Translations under genes and position numbers: made by a program | Shown here: piece by piece, positions 26,545-35,328 of the stretch | How positions within the stretch are numbered: the first letter of the stretch is position 1 | Layout: each line of letters opens with the position of its first letter | The notes under the pieces: model-generated | Database searches by the model: none | Told to the model about the DNA's origin: nothing | What the model saw: only the letters and a program-made list of their open reading frames with translations | DNA from: Enterococcus wangshanyuanii | GTDB lineage: Bacteria > Bacillota > Bacilli > Lactobacillales > Enterococcaceae | Direction of reading: 5' to 3' | Length of the DNA: 64,000 nt | NCBI RefSeq assembly: GCF_002197645.1 | Contig: NZ_CP021874.1 | Coordinates: forward strand, 3,410,001 to 3,474,000

Positions 26545-27414
26545 ATGGAAGAGAAAAAAACGTTTCATATCAATGGATACATCGCTTTAGTTGTTTTGAT
26601 CATATTGATTGTGATTGGCGGTTATTGTTTTTATTTTGGGGTAACAGATGAAAGTATTGCAATGATCACAGTCAGTATTGTTTTGTGGGTTATTTCCGGA
26701 TTATTCTTAAGCTCGTTGACGATCGTCAGCCCGAATCAAGCCAAAGCCATTTTATTTTTTGGACAGTATTTAGGAACAATCAAGGAAAATGGTTTATTTG
26801 TGACGACTCCTTTAACTCAAAAAATCAATGTTTCATTGAAGGTCAGAAATTTTAATAGTTCTTTGCTGAAAGTCAATGATTCAGATGGCAATCCAGTTGA
26901 GATTTCTGCAGTCATTGTTTTCAAAGTCGTTGATACAGCGAAAGCATTGTTTGATGTAGACCGTTATCAGGATTTTGTGGAAATTCAGAGTGAAACAGCG
27001 ATCCGTCACATTGCTACACAATATCCGTATGATACATTTAACGACGATGACTTGACCTTAAGAGGAAATACTAATGAAGTCTCAGAAGAGCTAGCCAAAG
27101 AATTGCAAGAGCGTTTGGCTGTTGCAGGAGTAGAGATCATTGAAACACGCTTGAATCATTTGGCATATGCGACTGAGATCGCTAGTGCTATGCTGCAAAG
27201 ACAACAAGCCAAAGCGATTTTATCCGCACGTCAAATTATTGTTGAAGGTGCAGTATCTATGACACAGATGGCCTTAGAGCAAATTGAAGATGGACAAGAA
27301 ATTAATTTTACCGATGATCGTAAGGTTCAATTGATCAATAATTTATTAGTTTCAATCATTACCGATAAAGGCACACAACCTGTCATTAATACAGGCGATG
27401 TGACTGAGCGCTAA
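26545..27414 (+). CDS. SPFH / band 7 domain membrane protein
   Basis: About 289 residues from the ATG at 26545, a more typical start than the ATG at 26506, which adds a 13-residue leader. Two adjacent hydrophobic segments (IALVVLIILIVIGGYCFYFGV and ISIVLWVISGLFLSS type) anchor it. An SPFH domain follows (SPNQAKAILFFGQYLGTIKENGLF, TRLNHLAYATEIASAMLQRQQA). SPFH proteins form membrane microdomain scaffolds. The HAD phosphatase gene begins 16 bases later and is probably cotranscribed. Confidence 0.85.
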   Translation: MEEKKTFHINGYIALVVLIILIVIGGYCFYFGVTDESIAMITVSIVLWVISGLFLSSLTIVSPNQAKAILFFGQYLGTIKENGLFVTTPLTQKINVSLKVRNFNSSLLKVNDSDGNPVEISAVIVFKVVDTAKALFDVDRYQDFVEIQSETAIRHIATQYPYDTFNDDDLTLRGNTNEVSEELAKELQERLAVAGVEIIETRLNHLAYATEIASAMLQRQQAKAILSARQIIVEGAVSMTQMALEQIEDGQEINFTDDRKVQLINNLLVSIITDKGTQPVINTGDVTER

Positions 27415-27430
27415 AGAAAGTGAGTTTTTT

Positions 27431-28084
27431 ATGAAGTATACGACGATTTTATTTGATTTAGATGGAACGATCACAGATTCAGGTGAAGGAATCATAAATT
27501 CTGTGAGCTATGCATTAGAAAAAATGAAGTTACCTATTCCTAATAAGGAGCAACTCTATTCATTTATTGGACCGCCATTAAATGAATCGTTTCGCAAGCT
27601 TTTTTCTTTGGATGAGCCAGCTATTGAGCAGGCGGTGAGTTACTATCGCGAAAATTATCAGATCAGGGGAATGTATGAAAATCATGTGTATGATGGCATA
27701 ACAGAATTACTGAATGAATTGAAGTCAGCTGGTTGCCAGCTGTATATTGCTACATCGAAACCAGAAGTTTATGCCAAACAAATTTTAGCTCATTTCGATT
27801 TAGATGCTTATTTTGCTGGCATATATGGTGCGAGCTTGGATGGCAATCGCTCAAAAAAAGGGGACGTAATACGTTATGCATTATCGTCCGCAAAGATTAC
27901 TTCATTAGAAAAAACAGTGATGATCGGCGATCGTAGTCACGATATCATTGGGGCTAAAGAGAATCAGCTGGACAGCTTAGGTGTGTTATACGGATTTGGA
28001 GATCATGAGGAATTAACAATTGCAGGAGCGGATCACCTTGCAAAAAATCCGAAAGAAATAGCAAACATTATTTTAGAAAAATAG
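27431..28084 (+). CDS. HAD-superfamily hydrolase, phosphoglycolate phosphatase-like
   Basis: A 217-residue HAD hydrolase with motif I FDLDGTITDSG (nucleophile Asp), motif II ATSKPE, and motif III/IV MIGDRSHDIIGAKEN. The cap domain lies at residues 18-80. The family (Gph/PpaX-like) includes phosphoglycolate phosphatases, pyrophosphatases and nucleotidases, and substrate cannot be told from sequence. It ends just before a long hairpin repeat. Confidence 0.88.
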   Translation: MKYTTILFDLDGTITDSGEGIINSVSYALEKMKLPIPNKEQLYSFIGPPLNESFRKLFSLDEPAIEQAVSYYRENYQIRGMYENHVYDGITELLNELKSAGCQLYIATSKPEVYAKQILAHFDLDAYFAGIYGASLDGNRSKKGDVIRYALSSAKITSLEKTVMIGDRSHDIIGAKENQLDSLGVLYGFGDHEELTIAGADHLAKNPKEIANIILEK

Positions 28085-28092
28085 AAAAAGAA

Positions 28093-28207
28093 GAGGCTGG
28101 GACAGAAACTTATCTCCGAAAGGATTGCTTCTGCTTCAGCCGTTTATTCAGTTATGAAGAGCCTGAAATATAACTAGGAAAGTTATATCTCAAGCTCTTC
28201 TTTTTTT
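28093..28207. terminator. GGCTGGGACA repeat with strong bidirectional hairpin
   Basis: GAGGCTGGGACAGAAAC opens the region. A hairpin of about 20 bp (GAAGAGCCTGAAATATAACT with AGTTATATCTCAAGCTCTTC) ends in a T run at 28201-28207. It separates two converging genes. The opening motif matches the element at 24705. Confidence 0.85.
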
Positions 28208-28711
28208 CTAATCAGGTAAATGATCATAAGCTAGACGGTCAATGATCTTTTTGTGCTCTGGATATGAAGAGAGGAGCTGCTTTTTTGTAAACAATTCAAA
28301 GTCCTGATAATCAAATCCAGGTGAGACCATACAACTAACTAAGGCAAACGCTTGATCAGTGTCAACCGTTGAACCGAAAATCACATTTTTAGGAACGACA
28401 GCTTGTAACACCTCTCCTTTTTCCAGATTATCCCCTAAATGAATGACTTCATAATGACCATCGGGGTGAAGTAAGTGGATACTGAGGGATGAACCCGCGT
28501 GATAGTACCAGATTTCATCAGATTTCAACCGATGGAAATGTGAAGGATTTTCATTCGTTAAAAGAAAATAAATACTTGTATAATAGGGTCTAGCTACTCT
28601 TTCAGAAGTTTGTAGTGACTGATCACTGCGCAATACTTGTTTGAAATACCCCCCTTCTGAGTGAGGTTCTAATTGTAGCTGTTCGATCCAATACTGTTGA
28701 TCTTTTTTCAT
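28208..28711 (-). CDS. Cupin DUF985 family protein
   Basis: The ATG at 28711 follows GGAGGTATTTTT and gives 167 residues. The pattern LEPHSEGGYFKQVLRS, TSIYFLLTNENPSHFHRL, DEIWYYHAGSSLSIHLL, and GFDYQDFELFTKKQL is that of DUF985 cupins (YML079-like). The fold resembles sugar epimerases and germin-like cupins, but the activity of the family is not known. It is a single-gene transcript facing the HAD gene. Confidence 0.85.
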   Translation of the reverse strand: MKKDQQYWIEQLQLEPHSEGGYFKQVLRSDQSLQTSERVARPYYTSIYFLLTNENPSHFHRLKSDEIWYYHAGSSLSIHLLHPDGHYEVIHLGDNLEKGEVLQAVVPKNVIFGSTVDTDQAFALVSCMVSPGFDYQDFELFTKKQLLSSYPEHKKIIDRLAYDHLPD

Positions 28712-29069
28712 AAAAATACCTCCAGCTTTCTTTTTTATCAAATTTTATAAAATGATTGATTATTCAATCTTATCATGAAACACCACCGTACGGTTGCTTG
28801 AAAGTAGTGCTTCGCTTCCTTTTTTTAAGTAATGCAAATATTTAGTGATAAAGAAATCAACATAGTTTCCGCGTGAATAGCCATTTCTTGTATTCCACCT
28901 GCTTCTATTATAACGATATTTATTTATAAATTAGGCTCAAATTCTGAGCTTTTGATGAAAAAAATTAAATATTCTCAAATATTTTAGCCAAACGCTGATA
29001 AATTGAAAAAAGAAAGCCTTTTCTTCGGTTATAATTAAGTTCAATAAATCACATTTAAAGGAGAGTCTT
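28712..29069. other. Gene-free spacer between the cupin gene and nox
   Basis: 358 bases, AT-rich, with divergent genes on both sides, so it should hold two promoters. A TATAAT at 29030-29035 lies in front of nox but without a good -35. I see no ORF with start signals, no repeat and no known riboswitch. Confidence 0.5.
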
Positions 29070-30407
29070 ATGAGCAAATTAAAAACAGTTATTGTCGGTA
29101 CAAATCACGCAGGTATCGCTGCAGCAAACACATTGTTGGATAATTACCCAGATCAAGAAGTTGTTATGATCGATCGAAATACAAATCTCAGCTATTTAGG
29201 GTGCGGGACAGCGCTTTGGGTCGGTCGTCAAATTGAATCATACGAAAATCTTTTTTATACGAATAAAGAAGCTTTTGAAGCAAAAGGCGCTAAAATCTAT
29301 ATGGAAACAACGGTTGAGCGGATCGATTTTGACAAAAAAGTCGTTTATTGTAAAAAACACGATGGAACAGAACTAACAGAATCCTATGATAAATTGATTT
29401 TAGCAACTGGTTCAGCACCGATCAATCCAGACATTCCTGGAAGAGAGTTAAAAAATGTAGAATTCCTGAAACTTTTCCAAGATGGACAAACCGTGGATGC
29501 CGCAATGGCTAAAGCAGAAGTCAAAACAGTGGCAGTGATCGGTGCAGGCTACATCGGAGTTGAAATCGCCGAAGCAGCGAAACGCCGTGGGAAAAATGTC
29601 TTATTATTTGATGCAGCTGAAAGATGTTTACCAAATTACTATGATCAGTGGTTTACAGACGACATGGATAAAGTGTTGGCAGATAACGGAATCGAACTTC
29701 ATTATAATGAGCTGGCAAAAGAATACAAAGGTAGTGAGCAGGTCGAAACACTTGTGACAGACAAAGGAGAATACGCTGTTGATCTAGTGATCAATGCAAT
29801 TGGATTTAGACCAAATAATGGATTAGGTAAAGATCATTTGGAATTGTTTGCTAATGGCGCGTATCTGGTGGACCTTCACCAACAAACAAGTGACCCTGAT
29901 GTTTATGCCGTAGGTGATTGTTCAACGATCTTCTCTAATGCCGTTCAGCAAACAACATATATTGCACTAGCAACAAATGCTGTCCGTTCAGGGATCGTTG
30001 CTGCACATAATGTTGGCGGAACAGCGCTTGAATCCATCGGTGTTCAAGGCTCAAATGGGATTTCTATTTTTGGCTATCATATGGTTTCGACTGGTTTGAC
30101 TGTACAGGAATCAGAAAAACTAGGTTTGAAAGTCAAACATACAGAATTTGAAGATTTGCAAAAACCAGGCTTCATGAAAGAAAACAACTCTGTGAAAATC
30201 AGAATCGTTTATGAAGAAGAGTCACGTAGAATCGTTGGTGCTCAAATGGCCTCTTACGAAGATATCTCAATGGGCATTCATATGTTCTCCTTGGCGATCG
30301 AAGAAAAAGTGACTATCGATAAATTAAAACTATTAGATATCTTTTTCTTACCGCATTTTAATCAACCATACAACTACATTACGATGGCGGCTCTTAGCGC
30401 TGAGTAA
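29070..30407 (+). CDS. nox: NADH oxidase (H2O-forming), FAD-dependent
   Basis: A 445-residue pyridine nucleotide-disulfide oxidoreductase. It shows the FAD dinucleotide motif near the start, a redox-active Cys at about residue 45 in SYLGCGTALW, the NADH motif VAVIGAGYIGVEIAEAA and the second FAD motif DVYAVGDCS. The Cys-sulfenic NADH oxidases reduce O2 to water and regenerate NAD. Close relatives (NADH peroxidase, CoA disulfide reductase) cannot be fully excluded, but sequence around the Cys and length fit Nox. A terminator follows at 30453. Confidence 0.88.
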   Translation: MSKLKTVIVGTNHAGIAAANTLLDNYPDQEVVMIDRNTNLSYLGCGTALWVGRQIESYENLFYTNKEAFEAKGAKIYMETTVERIDFDKKVVYCKKHDGTELTESYDKLILATGSAPINPDIPGRELKNVEFLKLFQDGQTVDAAMAKAEVKTVAVIGAGYIGVEIAEAAKRRGKNVLLFDAAERCLPNYYDQWFTDDMDKVLADNGIELHYNELAKEYKGSEQVETLVTDKGEYAVDLVINAIGFRPNNGLGKDHLELFANGAYLVDLHQQTSDPDVYAVGDCSTIFSNAVQQTTYIALATNAVRSGIVAAHNVGGTALESIGVQGSNGISIFGYHMVSTGLTVQESEKLGLKVKHTEFEDLQKPGFMKENNSVKIRIVYEEESRRIVGAQMASYEDISMGIHMFSLAIEEKVTIDKLKLLDIFFLPHFNQPYNYITMAALSAE

Positions 30408-30452
30408 TTGTTTGATCAAGTAGCTTTGAACCGAATGTTTACAGGCATTTAA

Positions 30453-30498
30453 AGGGACTAAGGGCGACTCATTGAGTTGTACTTTAGTCTCGTTTTTT
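30453..30498 (+). terminator. Intrinsic terminator of nox
   Basis: GGGACTAA ... TTTAGTCTC outer stem with an inner ACTCATTGAGT dyad, followed by TTTTTT. Confidence 0.8.
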
Positions 30499-30552
30499 GA
30501 GTAAAAGCAGTACAAGCAAATCTTACAAGTTGGTGACTTTTCTCTAAAAAAG

Positions 30553-30581
30553 TTTAAATTTAAAAAGCTTTCATGTATAAT
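30553..30581 (+). promoter_or_regulatory. Promoter of mltG
   Basis: TTTAAA, 17 bases, TATAAT, about 45 bases before the start codon. Confidence 0.6.
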
Positions 30582-30625
30582 GGTAAAAGTTAAAGACGAT
30601 ACATAGAAAGTAAGGAGGATTTGTT

Positions 30626-32047
30626 TTGGCAGAAGATAACCAAAATAATCAAGATCATTCCAACTCTTCATTCAAAGATCAAGTGCTACGTTCTTTACGC
30701 GGCGAAGAGATCGGTAATGATGATTCAGCTTCCTTTGATCATAACGCTAATCAATCACAGCATAATGAAGCAGAATATCATAAGACTGAACATACAGAGC
30801 AACTTAATCATACAGAGGAGACACCTGGCATACCTGAGATCGAACCCGTAGGCTCAAGAAGTTCCGAGCAACCTAAACGGACTGAGCAAGCAAAATCAGC
30901 GAATCCAACACAAACTCAGGATGAAAAATCGAAGAAACGTACAAGAAAAAAAGAAGATCGGATCGTAGGACGGATCGTGTTGATCGTAGCCTCAGTCTTA
31001 CTTTTAGTGATTGCGATTTTTGGTTTTACGTTTTATAAATATGTCACAACAGGCTTGGAGCCATTGAATAAAAAAGATTCCAAACTTGTGCAGGTCCACA
31101 TCCCTGAAGACTCTTCTAATAAGAAGATCGCGAATATTCTTGAAGAAAGTAAAGTCATCAAAAGTGGTATGGTATTCAATTACTATGCCAAGTTCAAAAA
31201 CCTAACTGATTTTCAAGCAGGGTATTATCAAATGTCGCCAGATATGACACTTGATGAAATCGGAGCCCTTTTAAGAGAAGGCGGCACTGCAGAGCCTACA
31301 CAATTGGCAGACGGCAAGGTGACGATTCCAGAAGGCTTTGATATCGATAAGATCGGAGATGCCATCGAGAAAAATACAGACTTCAAAAAAGATCAATTTA
31401 TCGAATTGATGAAGAATCAAGAATTTTTTGATGCGATGAACCAAAAGTATCCGGAATTATTAGGTAGCGCTGGAGAGGCAGCAGATGTCCGTTACCGTTT
31501 GGAAGGCTATTTGTTCCCAGCAACATATGATTACTATAAAGATGCGAAGATCGAAGATTTTGTAGAACAAATGATTGCAAAAACCAACAGTGTGATGGAA
31601 GCATATCTACCAATGGTGCATGCAAAAGGAATGACGATCCAGCAAGTCTTGACATTAGCGTCCTTAGTTGAAAAAGAGGGTGTCAAAGAAGATGACCGCA
31701 AAAAAATTGCGCAGGTTTTCTTCAATAGAATTTCAGCAAATATGCCGCTACAATCTGATATTTCTATTTTATATGCTTTAGGAGAGCACAAAGAGCTAGT
31801 GACATACCAAGACTTAGAAGTCGATTCACCCTATAACTTATACAAAAATACTGGTTATGGACCGGGACCATTAGATAGTCCAAGTGAGCAGGCGATCAAT
31901 GCTGTATTGAATCCAACACCGAATAATTACCTGTATTTTGTAGCAGATATTTCAACAGGAAATGTATATTTTGCAGAGACATATGAAGAGCATCAGGAAT
32001 ATGTAGAGAAGTATGTAAACAATACAGAAACTGAAAAAAGTGAATAA
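30626..32047 (+). CDS. mltG: Endolytic murein transglycosylase
   Basis: Translation starts at TTG 30626, eight bases after AAGGAGGA; no in-frame ATG with signals is near. The 473-residue protein has a hydrophilic, Gln/Glu/Thr-rich cytoplasmic N-terminus of about 110 residues, one membrane helix (about 113-137) and an extracellular YceG-like domain. The catalytic Glu is at about 349 in LASLVEKEG. MltG cuts nascent glycan strands and sets their length during wall growth. It precedes greA as in E. faecalis. Confidence 0.93.
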   Translation: MAEDNQNNQDHSNSSFKDQVLRSLRGEEIGNDDSASFDHNANQSQHNEAEYHKTEHTEQLNHTEETPGIPEIEPVGSRSSEQPKRTEQAKSANPTQTQDEKSKKRTRKKEDRIVGRIVLIVASVLLLVIAIFGFTFYKYVTTGLEPLNKKDSKLVQVHIPEDSSNKKIANILEESKVIKSGMVFNYYAKFKNLTDFQAGYYQMSPDMTLDEIGALLREGGTAEPTQLADGKVTIPEGFDIDKIGDAIEKNTDFKKDQFIELMKNQEFFDAMNQKYPELLGSAGEAADVRYRLEGYLFPATYDYYKDAKIEDFVEQMIAKTNSVMEAYLPMVHAKGMTIQQVLTLASLVEKEGVKEDDRKKIAQVFFNRISANMPLQSDISILYALGEHKELVTYQDLEVDSPYNLYKNTGYGPGPLDSPSEQAINAVLNPTPNNYLYFVADISTGNVYFAETYEEHQEYVEKYVNNTETEKSE

Positions 32048-32073
32048 TAGTTAAACATGCGTATCTTAATTAC

Positions 32074-32110
32074 GAGCCAACCTAGAACATAGGCGGGGCT
32101 CGTTTCGCTT
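32074..32110 (+). terminator. Probable terminator of mltG
   Basis: ACGAGCC and GGCTCGT arms with a 20-base loop region, followed by TTTCGCTTT. T run is interrupted, so efficiency is uncertain. Confidence 0.55.
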
Positions 32111-32178
32111 TCCCATCAAGCCGCAAAAAAGAACTAGCTGATTTAATTGAATTACCATAAAAAAATAAGCGAATATTA

Positions 32179-32207
32179 TTTACAATTTGCTTAAAGCGTG
32201 GTACTCT
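32179..32207 (+). promoter_or_regulatory. Promoter of greA
   Basis: TTTACA, 17 bases, TACTCT, about 70 bases upstream of the start codon. Confidence 0.6.
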
Positions 32208-32281
32208 TTTGTGGATTGAATACGGAATTTCAAAAAAGACTAAAATAAAACATAGTAGTAGATTAAGAAGGAGAATTCAAC

Positions 32282-32755
32282 ATGGCAGAAAAAGTATTTC
32301 CTATGACACTTGAAGGAAAAGAAAAATTAGAACAAGAATTAGAAGAATTAAAGACAGTTAAACGAAAAGAAATCGTTGAACGTATAAAGATCGCAAGAAG
32401 CTTTGGTGATCTATCTGAAAACTCAGAATATGAATCAGCTAAAGATGAACAAGCATTTGTAGAAGGACGTATCACAACTTTAGAAAACATGATTCGTTTT
32501 GCTCAAATCATCGATAATGATGGCGTTGATTCTGACGAAGTTTCTATTGGGAAAACGGTGACGTTTATTGAGTTGCCGGATGGTGAAGAAGAAGAGTATA
32601 CAATCGTGGGTAGTGCAGAAGCAGATCCATTTTCTGGAAAAATTTCGAATGATTCACCGATTGCTCAAGCATTGATCGGTAAGCGATTAGAAGATCAAGT
32701 AGCCATCGCTACCCCTGGTGGAGATATGCAAGTAAAAATTATTAAAGTCAGCTAA
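32282..32755 (+). CDS. greA: Transcription elongation factor GreA
   Basis: A 157-residue protein with an N-terminal coiled coil ([37 protein letters not shown] with the conserved tip acidic residues) and a C-terminal FKBP-like domain ([21 protein letters not shown]). GreA enters the RNA polymerase secondary channel and stimulates cleavage of backtracked RNA. AAGGAGAATTCAAC ribosome-binding site. A dispersed hairpin repeat follows within 15 bases and likely ends the transcript. Confidence 0.97.
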   Translation: MAEKVFPMTLEGKEKLEQELEELKTVKRKEIVERIKIARSFGDLSENSEYESAKDEQAFVEGRITTLENMIRFAQIIDNDGVDSDEVSIGKTVTFIELPDGEEEEYTIVGSAEADPFSGKISNDSPIAQALIGKRLEDQVAIATPGGDMQVKIIKVS

Positions 32756-32770
32756 ATTTGACCCTTTGAA

Positions 32771-32812
32771 AGAGTGCGAAACAAAACGAAAACCAGTTTT
32801 GTTTCGCACTCT
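32771..32812. repeat. Dispersed hairpin repeat, copy 2
   Basis: AGAGTGCGAAACAAAACGA paired with TTTTGTTTCGCACTCT. Nearly identical to copy 1 at 24573-24613, with weaker similarity continuing to about 32860 (TAATAAACGGTG, GTTCTTCA). It serves as the greA terminator. Confidence 0.85.
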
Positions 32813-32861
32813 AAAACTTAATAAACGGTGCAGAGGAGTCAAGTTCTTCAACAATCTCCTG

Positions 32862-32899
32862 AAAATCGAGCAATACGAAAAGCGTATTGTTCGATTTTT
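32862..32899. terminator. Perfect-arm hairpin, bidirectional terminator type
   Basis: AAAATCGAGCAATACG and CGTATTGTTCGATTTTT pair with one G-T mismatch and a short A-rich loop. A and T runs flank it. It stands between greA and liaF. Confidence 0.75.
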
Positions 32900-33049
32900 A
32901 CACCAATTGCTTGAACCTGATCGACTTTTGGCTCAACCTCTTGTTTTCTTCAAAAATTAGGGCTAAAGTCCTATAGCCAAATGGGGCTTTAGCAACTAAC
33001 ATTAATACGGGAATTAAGCTATACTAGTTCCATAGAAGGGGGGATCTTC

Positions 33050-33781
33050 ATGAATAATCCATGGCGCTTTTTTATCGTCGTTGAATCATTACTTTTCATT
33101 TTTGCTTTGTGGCAAATTATACATAACCCAGGACTGGCTGTATTGATGGTCTTAGGTATTTTGAGTGTTGTTTATGCGATGAAGAAAGTTCATCGTACTA
33201 ATTTTAATAATTTCCAACTCGTTTTAGGAATCATTTTGATCTTGATCGGTGTAATGAATAGTCCGGCATTTTGGCTAATGTTAGTTATTGGTGTTTTATT
33301 CATCGGGCTAAAAGGCGTTGAAGTTGCAGGAGTGGATATCACGCAGCGAGCACCTTGGCGCAAGAAACAAATGATCATGGTCGAAACCGCGAATGTCGAA
33401 CCAAAAAGCGGTCGCCGCTTTAAACGTCCTTGGTTTGCCAATGAACGTATTGGTAGTAATGTCTATGAATGGGATGATATCAATATCGATATTATTTCTG
33501 GTGATACGATCGTTGATTTAGGGAATACGTTACTACCTAAAGATGACAGTATCATCATTATTCGCAAAGGCTTTGGCCGTACAAGGATTTTAGTTCCTCT
33601 AGGAGTAGCGGTAACCTTGGAGCATTCCACTTTTTATGGCAATGTTAATTTCGAAGAAGAAAAATATCATTTGAAAAACGAATCGTTGAAAGTTTATAGC
33701 AATGATTTTGACTCTAATAATCGTCGTCTGAAAATCATAACAAATACGCTGGTCGGAGATGTCGAGGTGATTCGTGTATGA
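33050..33781 (+). CDS. liaF: Cell envelope stress regulator LiaF
   Basis: A 243-residue protein with an N-terminal membrane domain of four hydrophobic helices (residues 5-85) and a C-terminal cytoplasmic beta-rich DUF2154-like domain. LiaF restrains LiaS in the absence of envelope damage. Residues 168-171 are four consecutive Ile, matching the tract in E. faecalis where loss of one Ile codon is linked to daptomycin resistance; here the tract is intact. GAAGGGGGGATC ribosome-binding site. It overlaps liaS. Confidence 0.93.
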   Translation: MNNPWRFFIVVESLLFIFALWQIIHNPGLAVLMVLGILSVVYAMKKVHRTNFNNFQLVLGIILILIGVMNSPAFWLMLVIGVLFIGLKGVEVAGVDITQRAPWRKKQMIMVETANVEPKSGRRFKRPWFANERIGSNVYEWDDINIDIISGDTIVDLGNTLLPKDDSIIIIRKGFGRTRILVPLGVAVTLEHSTFYGNVNFEEEKYHLKNESLKVYSNDFDSNNRRLKIITNTLVGDVEVIRV

Positions 33782-34842
33782 GTGGTAGGATGTCTCGACA
33801 AATGCTATCTCTTTATGCAGCCTGCAGCACATTTATTGTTGTGCTGCTTACGCTGTTTTCATACTTTTATTCGATCAAACAAAAAAACTGGATGATGGAA
33901 TTGATTCAGCGAAAAGTCTTTTATATTCCATTGATCTTCCACATGCTTTTGATTTCGCTGCTGGTCGGTTTGTCGACTTTTTTACTCGTATCTATTGTTC
34001 AGAAAGCTCAGTATGGTAGAATTGAAGAAAAACTACGGTTACTTGCCAGAGGCAGCTATGAAAATCCAGTGATTGAAAAAAAGGTTCCTCATGCCGACAA
34101 TGATCAATATATCGGTGAGGTGGATCAGGACATTTTAAGTATCAGAAAAAAATTAGTTGAAATGTCAAAAGAATTGCAATTATTGAATAGTCGACCACAA
34201 ATGGTGGATGGAGAAACAAAAGAAGAAATTCTGGAAGAAGAACGTCATCGTTTGGCGCGGGAATTACATGATTCTGTGAGTCAACAGCTGTTTGCTGCAA
34301 TGATGATGTTATCGGCGTTAAACGAGCAGGCCCAACGTAGTGAAACACCAGAAATGTTTCGAAAGCAGTTAGTGACAGTAACAGACGTCATCAATGCTTC
34401 ACAATCTGAAATGAGAGCATTGTTACTTCACTTACGTCCAGTAAGTTTAGAAGGAAAGAGCCTACGTAAGGGGATCGAGCAATTATTGATAGAATTACAA
34501 ACAAAAATAAAAATTGAACTGACTTGGGATGTAGAAGATGTGCATCTTAACAGTAGTATTGAAGATCATTTGTTCAGAATCGTCCAAGAACTGTTGTCTA
34601 ACACATTGCGACACGCTAAGGCAAAGGAGTTAGAGGTTTATCTACATCAGGTAGATAAGAATGTTTTACTTAGATTAGTTGACGATGGTGTTGGATTTGA
34701 TATGAGTGAAAATGGAAATAAAGCTGGAAGTTACGGCTTGAAAAATATTCGTGAACGAGTTGCTGGAATGGGTGGTACTGTTAAAATCATAAGCTTTAAA
34801 GGGCAGGGAACGAGTGTGGAGATCAAAGTGCCTGTGATTTAA
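33778..34842 (+). CDS. liaS: Sensor histidine kinase LiaS
   Basis: A 354-residue kinase with two membrane helices (about 13-32 and 50-73), a short extracytoplasmic loop typical of intramembrane-sensing kinases, a HAMP-like linker, a HisKA_3 dimerisation domain with phosphoacceptor His164 (RELHDSVSQQLF) and an ATPase domain (LLSNTLRHAKA as N box, DDGVGFD, GSYGLKNIRERV). ATGA overlap with liaF. It phosphorylates LiaR on envelope stress. Unusually, liaR does not follow directly; 504 bases containing a hairpin array intervene. Confidence 0.95.
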   Translation: MSGRMSRQMLSLYAACSTFIVVLLTLFSYFYSIKQKNWMMELIQRKVFYIPLIFHMLLISLLVGLSTFLLVSIVQKAQYGRIEEKLRLLARGSYENPVIEKKVPHADNDQYIGEVDQDILSIRKKLVEMSKELQLLNSRPQMVDGETKEEILEEERHRLARELHDSVSQQLFAAMMMLSALNEQAQRSETPEMFRKQLVTVTDVINASQSEMRALLLHLRPVSLEGKSLRKGIEQLLIELQTKIKIELTWDVEDVHLNSSIEDHLFRIVQELLSNTLRHAKAKELEVYLHQVDKNVLLRLVDDGVGFDMSENGNKAGSYGLKNIRERVAGMGGTVKIISFKGQGTSVEIKVPVI

Positions 34843-34874
34843 GTATTGAAGCTAGAGGAAACAAATCAATCTAC

Positions 34875-34890
34875 GTTGTTCCGCTTTTGC
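34875..34890 (+). repeat. Degenerate fragment related to the 121-bp unit
   Basis: GTTGTTCCGCTTTT here matches the end of each unit (CTTGTTCCGCTTTT). It may be the remains of a fourth copy at the left edge of the array. Confidence 0.4.
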
Positions 34891-34965
34891 TGAAAATCAC
34901 AACGAAAGAATTTAAGTTGATGATGAACAGTACAAGACTTTTGCTAGAAAGTGTTGAACATCTGT

Positions 34966-35328
34966 GTTATCCAGCTGTACAAGCCAGCCTTTCGGAAAAA
35001 AGATAAAAATAAATTGTGGCAAAAAGCACCACATTTCATTTTTCCTATTTTTCAGTCGAGGCTAAACGGCTTGTTCCGCTTTTAAAGTTATCCAGCTGCA
35101 CAAGCCAGCCTTTCGGAAAAAAGATAAAAATAAATTGTGGCAAAAAGCACTACATTTCATTTTTCCTATTTTTCAGTCGAGGCTAAACGGCTTGTTCCGC
35201 TTTTAAAGTTATCCAGCTGCACAAGCCAGCTTTTCGGAAAAAAGATAAAAATAAATTGTGGCAAAAAGCACCACATTTCATTTTTCCTATTTTTCAGTCA
35301 AGGCTAAGCGGCTTGTTCCGCTTTTAAA
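34966..35328 (+). repeat. Three tandem 121-bp hairpin units between liaS and liaR
   Basis: Units start at 34966, 35087 and 35208 with GTTATCCAGCTG and end in TTCCGCTTTTAAA. They differ at only a few bases. Each unit folds on itself: outer arms CAAGCC/GGCTTG and AGCCT/AGGCT, then GAAAAA/TTTTTC, AAAAAT/ATTTTT and TGTGG/CCACA around a CAAAAAGCA loop. In unit 2 a C-to-T change in the last arm still allows a G-U pair. No ORF with start signals lies in the spacer, and no known riboswitch or transposon end is recognised. Confidence 0.9.

Noticed and set aside
29070..30407. Assignment as NADH peroxidase or CoA disulfide reductase
   Set aside because: The Cys context and length fit the water-forming oxidase better, but the distinction is not absolute.
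32766..32960. 64-codon frame after greA
   Set aside because: It runs through a repeat hairpin and a terminator, lacks a ribosome-binding site and has no coding pattern.
34966..35328. Tandem repeats considered as a CRISPR array
   Set aside because: Units are 121 bp, contiguous, without unique spacers, and no cas gene is nearby.
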